Of a stretch of 64,000 bases of DNA, positions 57,896 to 64,000 are shown in pieces. Source of the stretch: JACMRP01 sp047302465 (GTDB lineage Bacteria > Bdellovibrionota > Bdellovibrionia > Bdellovibrionales > Bdellovibrionaceae); the NCBI RefSeq assembly GCF_047302465.1, contig NZ_CP178621.1, positions 868,001 to 932,000 of the forward strand, in the 5' to 3' direction. The translations under genes were made by a program, and so were the position numbers. How positions within the stretch are numbered: the first letter of the stretch is position 1; the number at the start of each line of letters is the position of its first letter. The notes under the pieces were generated by a model. That model worked only from the letters and a program-made list of their open reading frames with translations. It had not been told where the DNA came from and did not search any database.

Positions 57896-58924
57896 ATGCA
57901 AGAGCATTATTATAAATTTTGGAGAGAGATGATCAAACCTAAAGGTTTTGAGGTTGATCGTGAAACTCTTCGTGATGATTACGCAAAATTCATTATCCGT
58001 CCCCTTGAAAGAGGTTTCGGTGTTACTCTTGGTAACTCTTTAAGAAGAATTCTTCTTAGCTCTATGATGGGTTCAGCCATCACTGCAGTTAAGTTTGAAG
58101 GCGTTCTTCATGAGTTCACCACTATCACTGATGTTCTTGAGGACGTTACTGATATTATTTTGAATCTTAAGCAAGTTCGCTTCCGTCAATACACTAGCGA
58201 CAGCTTGACTCTTAAGATTTCTAAAAAAGGCCCAGGTAAAGTTACTGCTGCTGATATCCAAACTTCTGACAAGGTCGAAGTTTTGAATCCAGACCAGCAC
58301 ATCGCTACTTTGGGTGCGAATGCTAACTTCAACGCAGAAATCATCGTTGATTTCGGTCGTGGTTACGTTCCAACAGAAAACAGAGAAAAAGATCTCGCAG
58401 TTGGCTACATTGGCGTTGACGCTCTTTATAGCCCAATCAGCAAGGTTAACTACAGTGTTTCTAATGCTCGTGTTGGTCAAAGAACTGATTACGATGCATT
58501 GACTTTGGAAGTATGGACTGACGGCTCTTTGAAGCCTGAAGAAGCAGTAGCTCTTTCATCTAAAATCATGAAAGAACAACTTCAAATCTTCCTTACTTTC
58601 GATGAAACAATGGAGCCTTCTGAAGAAGCTAGAGATTCTTCATCTCCTACATTGAATGAAAACCTCTTCAGATCAGTTGACGATCTCGAACTTTCTGTTC
58701 GTAGCGCGAACTGCTTGAAGAATGCCAATATCCGTTACATCGGTGAGTTGGTTGTACGTTCTGAAGCTGAAATGCTTAAAACTAAGAACTTCGGTCGCAA
58801 GTCTTTGAATGAAATCAAAGAAATCTTGTCTGAAATGGGTCTTGGTTTGGGTATGAAGATCGAAGGATGGCCACCTCCAGGATGGGATCCTAACCAGCCG
58901 CCTCAAAAGCGAGATGCTCAGTAA
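57896..58924 (+). CDS. rpoA: RNA polymerase alpha subunit
   Basis: A 342-residue subunit. The N-terminal domain has RPLERGFGVTLGNSLRRILL for dimerisation and beta binding. The C-terminal DNA-binding domain has LELSVRSANCLKNANI and KNFGRKSLNEIKE. A Pro-rich end (WPPPGWDPNQPPQ) is longer than usual. GGGGGAG precedes the ATG. Confidence 0.98.
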   Translation: MQEHYYKFWREMIKPKGFEVDRETLRDDYAKFIIRPLERGFGVTLGNSLRRILLSSMMGSAITAVKFEGVLHEFTTITDVLEDVTDIILNLKQVRFRQYTSDSLTLKISKKGPGKVTAADIQTSDKVEVLNPDQHIATLGANANFNAEIIVDFGRGYVPTENREKDLAVGYIGVDALYSPISKVNYSVSNARVGQRTDYDALTLEVWTDGSLKPEEAVALSSKIMKEQLQIFLTFDETMEPSEEARDSSSPTLNENLFRSVDDLELSVRSANCLKNANIRYIGELVVRSEAEMLKTKNFGRKSLNEIKEILSEMGLGLGMKIEGWPPPGWDPNQPPQKRDAQ

Positions 58925-58942
58925 TTTTCTCGGAGTTAAAAA

Positions 58943-59470
58943 ATGAGTTCACATAGAAGAAGAGTAAAACATTTCAGTCGTAAATCTGGTCCTCGTAAAG
59001 CCTTGTTGAAAGGTATTTTGAGTTCACTTGTTGAACACGGCCGTATCACTACGACTGTTGACAGAGCTAAAGAAGTTAGAAGACACATCGAAAAAGCTAT
59101 CACTCTTGGTAAAAAAGGTGATTTGGCGACTCGTCGTTTGTTGATTTCTAGATTCTCTAGCAACACTGTTGCATCAACTATCGTTGATGATTTGGCAGTT
59201 CGTTTCAAAACACGCCCAGGTGGCTACACTCGCATTATCAAAATCGGACGTCGTCCTGGTGATACTGCTGAGATGGCTTTCTTGGAATTCGTAGATTACG
59301 ATTTTGAAGCAAAAGCTGACAAAGGCGAAAAAGCAGCGGCTAAAACTGACGAAAAGACAGTTAAGAAAACCGCTACTAAAGCTAAGAAAACAACTGCGAA
59401 GTTGGTAGCTGCTAAGAAAAAGTCTGTTAAAAAGATCCAAAAGAAAAACAGAACTGCAGCAAGAGCTTAA
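58943..59470 (+). CDS. rplQ: 50S ribosomal protein L17 with lysine-rich tail
   Basis: Residues 1-122 are a normal L17 (HRRRVKHFSRKSGPRKALLK, TTVDRAKEVRRHIEKAI, GDTAEMAFLEFVDYD). Residues 123-175 are an added Lys/Ala/Thr-rich tail (for example KKTATKAKKTTAKLV) resembling the H1-like protein at 1089 and the RibH tail. L17 sits near the tunnel exit, so the tail could reach the surface. It is the last gene of the cluster. Confidence 0.96.
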   Translation: MSSHRRRVKHFSRKSGPRKALLKGILSSLVEHGRITTTVDRAKEVRRHIEKAITLGKKGDLATRRLLISRFSSNTVASTIVDDLAVRFKTRPGGYTRIIKIGRRPGDTAEMAFLEFVDYDFEAKADKGEKAAAKTDEKTVKKTATKAKKTTAKLVAAKKKSVKKIQKKNRTAARA

Positions 59471-59506
59471 TTTAAGCTCCCAATCTTTCTAAAAATGATT
59501 AACATA

Positions 59507-59537
59507 AAAGCCTAGGGAAACCTGGGCTTTTTGTTTT
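59507..59537 (+). terminator. Rho-independent terminator of the S10-spc-alpha cluster
   Basis: A 9-bp stem (AAGCCTAGG at 59508-59516 with CCTGGGCTT at 59521-59529, one G-T pair), a GAAA loop and a long T-rich run. A smaller GAGCTTAA/TTAAGCTC repeat directly after rplQ precedes it. Confidence 0.9.
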
Positions 59538-59572
59538 TGGTGAGTTCTCTTGGGAAATCGGAAGGAACATAT

Positions 59573-60184
59573 ATGAACAAGCATCTTCGCGCTCTGTTGA
59601 TTGTAGGTGGACTAGCGGTCCTGATCGTCGTTGCTACGATGTTATATATGAATAGAGCCTCGGGCCCTCAGAACAGTCAGGGGCTTCAACAAAGACCTAT
59701 CCAAATCAACCAGGAGTTGCCAGGATTCGAAGCTCAGACCCTCAAAGGTCAATCTATCAAGCTTTCTGATTTTAAAGGTAAAGTAGTTATTGTGAACTTC
59801 TGGGCGTCTTGGTGTGGGCCTTGCGTAGAAGAGGTTCCCTCGCTTATCAGTCTTCTTAAAACGTTTCCCAACGATGTTGCACTTATCGCTATTTCTGGTG
59901 ACTCCAATCAAGAGGACATCAATAGCTTCCTGAAGTCCTTCCCTGAAATGAATAGCCTGCCAAATAGCTATGTCGTTTGGGATTCTGAGAAAAAGTTAAT
60001 ACCTCAATACCAAGTCTTCCGTTTGCCAGAGTCCTTTGTTGTCGGGAAAGATTTGAAACTTGTTAAAAAAATATCGGGCACCATCGATTGGCATACTGAA
60101 GATGCCATCGCCTATTTGAAACAATTAGCTTCAGGCGAGGCGGGCGAGAGTGCTGAACCTACTTCTGGGACTTCAACTGAGTAG
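59573..60184 (+). CDS. Membrane-anchored TlpA/ResA-like thioredoxin
   Basis: A 203-residue protein. One N-terminal membrane helix (about 6-26) is followed by a periplasmic thioredoxin domain with WASWCGPC (Cys81, Cys84), and a cis-Pro in FRLPESFVV. Such proteins reduce disulfides, for example in cytochrome c maturation. The tail is low-complexity (Gly, Glu, Ser, Thr). ATG 59573 has AAGGAA; ATG 59531 lies within the terminator and is not the start. Its last 26 nt overlap the convergent gene. Confidence 0.9.
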   Translation: MNKHLRALLIVGGLAVLIVVATMLYMNRASGPQNSQGLQQRPIQINQELPGFEAQTLKGQSIKLSDFKGKVVIVNFWASWCGPCVEEVPSLISLLKTFPNDVALIAISGDSNQEDINSFLKSFPEMNSLPNSYVVWDSEKKLIPQYQVFRLPESFVVGKDLKLVKKISGTIDWHTEDAIAYLKQLASGEAGESAEPTSGTSTE

Positions 60185-61322
60185 CTGCTAGGGCATAGCC
60201 CCCATTTGTGCCATCAATAAAATGAACGTGTTTTCCATCTTGGAGATCGGTCACAAGACAAGTCATCAGAGCGCCTTGAGACTTGTGAATTCCATAGTAG
60301 ATTTCTTTTTGTTCACGAAGCTGCTCCAGGACTTGGCCGATTTGGTGGGCTTGCGCTTCGGTACAATCTAAAATCATTCTCAGAGTGTCGTCGAATTTCT
60401 TTAGATCAGCATTTGCAATCATCTCTTGCTTATAACTATGCCCCTGAAAGTTTCCTGCTTTTAAGTTTTTCTCGATAAAAATGTAGTTTAGACAGCTTTT
60501 GAAAATCAATTTTATGGAAGTAAGAACTTTCTGAATCCCAGGCCGGGAGTTCATGCGTATTTCAATGCCCAAATCAGTGGCGACCATTTTTTCTTTCATA
60601 TTAGCTAGAGCGATGGGATTTGCTTGGCTGAGGTCGTTGCCGAAGATTTGGTTAATTTCACGAATGACTTTTGCATAGGTTTCTTGCTCTTGGGCCCCAT
60701 GGCCACGAGCCTGCACCAGCAAGGAAATTACAACCCCCTTGCGAGTAGCAAAGGGTTCCCAACGGCAAGTGAGGCCTTCGAGATTTGGAGAGGCCGTCTG
60801 GGCGTCAGGCCGAAGTAGCTGTGCTTCCGGGCTTGCACTTTTAACTAAGGCCTCGGCTTTAGAGAGCGCTCCTCCTCGGAACATGGCTAAGAAGTTCCCG
60901 GGGGAAACTTCGTACTTCGCCACCGAAAGACGAGTGTTTTCTTTGTACAAACTGTCGAGGCGCACTAGGCCGACACGCAACTCGAAGCCAAACATCTCTT
61001 GAGCCATCTTTTGGGTGGCCTTCAGAGCTTGCATGGTTTCATTGATGCGGGCCGTGGGAATAAGCAGGGTCGTGCCATCCCCGCCAAAGACAAAAGGAAA
61101 TTCCAAGTTAGGAAGAGCGTTGATGACGGCAGTGAAGGTGGCGGCTCCGACCATGTTTACTTCGCGATAACGTCCTTCGTGAATCGCTTTGGTTGAGCCG
61201 CGGATGTCGCTGATCACAAGCACCCAGTCCTGAGGAGCTGGGTGAAAGTGAGTATCTTGAGTGACTTCGTTGAAATCATGAAAACTTGGGAGTTTTGCAT
61301 AGAAATCAAGAGTCGAGATCAT
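60159..61322 (-). CDS. DUF3095-type, nucleotide-cyclase-like protein
   Basis: A 387-residue protein matching the DUF3095 pattern from memory: a first half with VLVISDIRGSTKAIHEGRYREVNMVGA and FPFVFGGDGTTLLIP, which mirror the metal-binding Asp strands of class III nucleotide cyclases. The second half is unassigned. It may make or bind a cyclic nucleotide, but activity is not established for the family. There is no signal peptide. It starts 3 nt after the stop of the upstream gene and overlaps the TlpA-like gene tail to tail. Confidence 0.75.
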   Translation of the reverse strand: MISTLDFYAKLPSFHDFNEVTQDTHFHPAPQDWVLVISDIRGSTKAIHEGRYREVNMVGAATFTAVINALPNLEFPFVFGGDGTTLLIPTARINETMQALKATQKMAQEMFGFELRVGLVRLDSLYKENTRLSVAKYEVSPGNFLAMFRGGALSKAEALVKSASPEAQLLRPDAQTASPNLEGLTCRWEPFATRKGVVISLLVQARGHGAQEQETYAKVIREINQIFGNDLSQANPIALANMKEKMVATDLGIEIRMNSRPGIQKVLTSIKLIFKSCLNYIFIEKNLKAGNFQGHSYKQEMIANADLKKFDDTLRMILDCTEAQAHQIGQVLEQLREQKEIYYGIHKSQGALMTCLVTDLQDGKHVHFIDGTNGGYALAATQLKSQK

Positions 61323-61325
61323 ATT

Positions 61326-63311
61326 CTAAAGACCAAATTTCTTTTTAAGAGCATCAGCTGCTTTTTTGCCCTGTTTTTCAGCCTCTTTTTTACCTTGGTT
61401 TTCGGCATCCTTCTTGGCTTGGTTAATCTTTGCTTCAGCCTGTTTTTTCTGAGCGTCTAGCTGGCCTTGAGCTTTTTTAACTTCACCATCGAACTGACCA
61501 CGCATTTGCTTGATTTGCTTATCAATCTGCTCGCGATTTTTGCCGATCTCTTTGTTGATGTATTCTTCGATTTGCTTACGAGCTTCAGCGATCTTCGCTT
61601 CGACCTGTTTGCGCAAACCTTTTTCAAGCTCGCTTCCCATGTTCGATGCAACATCGAAGCTGATACTTGGAAGGTGACCTGAGGCGCTTCCGGTAAGGTT
61701 GATTGCTGGCAAACCGGCGAATGTATTTTTAAGAATACTGTCGACGTTGCCGTCTTTCGCGCTGATGTCAAAGTTAGCCGTCGTGAATTGATTATTGAGA
61801 TTCATTTTGAAATCTCTAAGCGCTTTAAGCTCGCCATCGATATCAAGTTTTCCAGTAGCACTTTTCAAAGCGATTTTTACATCCGATGAATTCACAAGGT
61901 CAGTGCCATTGATTGGGTAGGAGCCAACGGCCATTTTATAAGTGATGAGGCTGTCTGCTTGAGTGTTATCCAAAACGAGCTTCAGGAGCACGTCTTTGAT
62001 TTGATCGGCAGGGAAGTCTCCAGCCAAAGACGCCACAGTTGGACGTCCTGTCAGAGCCTGATGGGTCGTGATATCTAGGATTTCTCCGCGGATATTGCCG
62101 GCCTTTGGCGACATGCCAGCTTGCGAGCTGATTGCGGCTTTCTTGATCCACAAAAGTGGGTAAGAGTTCTTACGACCGAATTCGTAAGTTACACCGACTT
62201 CGCGAGGGTGCGGTTGAATAGGAATTTCTTCCTCCTCTACTTCTTGTTGAGCTGGTTTGCCAGAAATTTTAGCGGCGTACTTCGGTGGCAAATATTTTTC
62301 AGCCATCGCTCGGTAGTGATTGATCTTTGCAATGTATTTGCCGAGGTATTTGTTAAACAAAGCACGGGTCAAATCTTTGGTGTTGATCGATGGAATACGG
62401 AAACGAGTTTCCAAAGCCTTGATGTCGGCTTTAACCAAACCATCAAGTTCGCGGATATCGGCTTCCATTTTCTTAAGATCTTTCTCCAACTCTGAAGCAG
62501 TAGATCCGATTTGTTTGTAGTAAGCATCGCCTTGCTTAGAGATGTCTTCGATCTCTTTCACAGACGCCTGTAGTTCTTGTGGAGTTTTAAAATCTTTGAT
62601 TTTAACTTTGTTCAAGCGGTCGTTCAGAGCTTGAATATCTTTACCTTGAGGCAAAGCCTTCATCTTTTCGTCCCAAAGTTTTTGTTTGCCTTTGATTTCG
62701 GCTTCGAGTTCTTGAGCGCGTTTTTTAGAGTTCAGGCTGCCTTCAATTTTACCAAGTTGGGCATTTGCATCGCTACCGCCGAGAATCGCGGCTAAATCGC
62801 CTAACATATTATTGGCGTATTCCTCTTGAGCTTTGGCTAGAGCTTCTTCTTTCAAGCGCGTTGCTTCTTGTTCCACGGCGCCAGGACCTGGCTTCGGCGG
62901 TGGCTCTGGAGGAGCTACTTTGCCTGGATGCTTACGGGTTGTTGCGAATTGAATATTTTCGATGATCGCTTCGTTGACGAGAATTTTGGCTCTGAGAAGG
63001 GCATCCCAAGACATTCCCCAGCGAATATCGCCGATTTCAAGCATGTTCTGTGCAGGTTTTTCTGCGTCGGTGATTTCGATATTCTGAATGCGAAGGCTCG
63101 CTTTGAAGAAGCTTGTATCAAGCTTGCCGATATTAACTTCGGCGCCAACGGCTTTGTATCCTCCCCACTCGAGAGTCTTACGTAAATGCAGATCAAAGAA
63201 GAAGTGGAAGTACGCGAACACCAGGGCACAGATGATCGCAAAAGGGATCACGGCATTCCAGCGAATTGGACCTTGTGGCTTTTTTACTTTTGGAGTTTTT
63301 TCTGTCGTCAT
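61326..63311 (-). CDS. TIGR03545-type envelope protein with AsmA-like features
   Basis: A 661-residue protein. One membrane helix near the N-terminus (about 18-40) is followed by an AsmA-like start (VNIGKLDTSFFKASLRIQNIEI), a long coiled-coil region (about 145-310, rich in Lys, Glu and Gln), a beta-rich part, and a Lys/Gln/Ala-rich helical C-terminus. It matches my memory of the TIGR03545 family, which occurs next to TIGR03546, as here. It probably works in envelope maintenance or lipid transport (inference). Confidence 0.7.
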   Translation of the reverse strand: MTTEKTPKVKKPQGPIRWNAVIPFAIICALVFAYFHFFFDLHLRKTLEWGGYKAVGAEVNIGKLDTSFFKASLRIQNIEITDAEKPAQNMLEIGDIRWGMSWDALLRAKILVNEAIIENIQFATTRKHPGKVAPPEPPPKPGPGAVEQEATRLKEEALAKAQEEYANNMLGDLAAILGGSDANAQLGKIEGSLNSKKRAQELEAEIKGKQKLWDEKMKALPQGKDIQALNDRLNKVKIKDFKTPQELQASVKEIEDISKQGDAYYKQIGSTASELEKDLKKMEADIRELDGLVKADIKALETRFRIPSINTKDLTRALFNKYLGKYIAKINHYRAMAEKYLPPKYAAKISGKPAQQEVEEEEIPIQPHPREVGVTYEFGRKNSYPLLWIKKAAISSQAGMSPKAGNIRGEILDITTHQALTGRPTVASLAGDFPADQIKDVLLKLVLDNTQADSLITYKMAVGSYPINGTDLVNSSDVKIALKSATGKLDIDGELKALRDFKMNLNNQFTTANFDISAKDGNVDSILKNTFAGLPAINLTGSASGHLPSISFDVASNMGSELEKGLRKQVEAKIAEARKQIEEYINKEIGKNREQIDKQIKQMRGQFDGEVKKAQGQLDAQKKQAEAKINQAKKDAENQGKKEAEKQGKKAADALKKKFGL

Positions 63312-63316
63312 TGTGA

Positions 63317-63841
63317 TTACCCGTAGAGTTCGTTGTATTTAGTGTACCAGTTGTAAGCCTTCGTTGCTGTGAACGCTTTCCAGAATTTTGTTCCCTGGAA
63401 GCGAGCCACAACTGTTGCGCGGTACTTTATGATAAGTGCTTTGAAAACAAAGAAAGCTGGAATCACCAAAATGAATCCCACCATCATCGAGCCCATCACA
63501 ATCGAGTTATTAAAGCGAGTCATCGGCACAAGAGGCATATTGTACATTTGAACAAAGAGAGGACGTAAAGAAGGAGCTTCTAAAACTACGCGGCCCAATT
63601 GATCAGCGGCAGGATCAAAAAGGAATGCGACGAACTTGAAGAAAAATGCGGAAAGAAACGCAGCGCCCATTTGAATACGGAAAAAGAAAACCAAGAGAAG
63701 GACTATAAAAGTCTGAATCGACAAGAAAGGCGAGAAACCTAGAATCAAGCCGCAAGCAAGGCCCGCCGCTAATTGGTTGGTTCCAGTCTCGGAATTGAGC
63801 AGCCGGAAGAATGCGAATATCTGTTTTAGAAGTAAGGTCAT
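63317..63841 (-). CDS. TIGR03546 / DUF2062-like membrane protein
   Basis: A 174-residue integral membrane protein. The N-terminal helix region NQLAAGLACGLILGFSPFLSIQ resembles DUF2062 proteins; further helices follow at about 48-70 and 112-135. An AGGAGAGG site precedes the ATG. It is 5 nt upstream of the TIGR03545-type gene and probably acts with it in the membrane. Confidence 0.75.
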   Translation of the reverse strand: MTLLLKQIFAFFRLLNSETGTNQLAAGLACGLILGFSPFLSIQTFIVLLLVFFFRIQMGAAFLSAFFFKFVAFLFDPAADQLGRVVLEAPSLRPLFVQMYNMPLVPMTRFNNSIVMGSMMVGFILVIPAFFVFKALIIKYRATVVARFQGTKFWKAFTATKAYNWYTKYNELYG

Positions 63842-63880
63842 AACCTCTCCTGATAGGGTCTATCGTTTTTGTGAACTTGC

Positions 63881-64000
63881 TCAGCTTAGAAATGGACCTA
63901 AACATTGGCAATCTTTTGTCTTTTCGCAGCGAGTAGAGATTTGTTCGAGGTGAGCTTTCAGATGCTTCCAAGGATGTTTTTTGATAGTATTGTAGGCAAG
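63881..64000 (-). CDS. C-terminal fragment of an unidentified gene (cut by edge)
   Basis: From the right edge one minus-strand frame stays open for 39 codons and ends with TGA at 63883-63881 (KKHPWKHLKAHLEQIS, then a Cys-rich end CEKTKDCQCLG). It lies 39 nt upstream of the next gene start, as in an operon. The fragment is too short to identify, and another open frame overlaps it. Confidence 0.4.
   Translation of the reverse strand, partial: LAYNTIKKHPWKHLKAHLEQISTRCEKTKDCQCLGPFLS

Noticed and set aside
63615..63971. 118-residue minus-strand frame at the right edge
   Set aside because: It overlaps the TIGR03546-type gene in another frame and has no ribosome binding site.

Overview
The window looks like part of a Bdellovibrio-type predatory bacterium (Bdellovibrionota, formerly Deltaproteobacteria). 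This is inferred from the style of the proteins: a short flagellin, many lipoproteins and exported proteases, an NtrYX pair, an archaeal-type ProRS, and RNA polymerase subunits with deltaproteobacterial-looking N-termini (for example RpoC starting MRDLLNFFDKPKDPLSFD). No database search was possible, so the genus is an inference. Base composition is moderate. The translation genes use strongly biased codons (GTT, GCT, CGT, AAA) compared with the flanks.

Region 1 (1-9.1 kb) is mixed accessory and housekeeping DNA. It holds the start of an exported protein cut by the left edge, a LysR regulator, a two-faced histone H1-like protein (basic first half, acidic second half), a lipoprotein, a flagellin with a long repeat-rich upstream region, a class I glutamine amidotransferase, an exported protein with IucA/IucC-like motifs, a small four-cysteine protein, and clpB.

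Region 2 (9.3-17.5 kb) has an exported FlgT-like protein. It is followed by a tight six-gene run: ribE, ribB, ribH, ntrY, ntrX and proS. Most neighbours overlap by 1-4 nt, which suggests one transcript for riboflavin synthesis, an envelope-sensing two-component system and prolyl-tRNA synthetase.

Region 3 (17.5-28.4 kb) has a periplasmic binding protein, a metzincin-like lipoprotein, arfB, a crotonase-family enzyme, a large subtilisin-like lipoprotein, a Fic enzyme coupled to an exported protein, and a LysR-pyrF-rlmB operon.

Region 4 (28.5-59.5 kb) is one long run of gene-expression genes on the + strand: tRNA-Thr, Tyr, Gly, Thr, tuf, tRNA-Trp, secE, nusG, rplKA, an L10 leader, rplJL, an attenuator, a promoter and leader, rpoBC, rpsLG-fusA, and a merged S10-spc-alpha cluster from rpsJ to rplQ including secY, adk, rpmJ and rpoA. 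The usual slot for rplX (L24) between rplN and rplE is empty (10 nt). infA and map are absent between adk and rpmJ, and rpmG is absent between tuf and secE. The run ends at a strong terminator after rplQ.

Region 5 (59.5-64 kb) has a membrane-anchored TlpA-like thioredoxin, then three minus-strand genes: a DUF3095/cyclase-like protein and a TIGR03545/TIGR03546-type envelope pair. The 3' end of another minus-strand reading frame is at the right edge.

Recurring themes are lysine/alanine-rich tails on unrelated proteins (H1-like protein, RibH, L17), Shine-Dalgarno sequences that can pair with upstream C-tracts, and a nearly identical C-terminal tag (C-E-x-V ... A-M) on two otherwise unrelated exported proteins.
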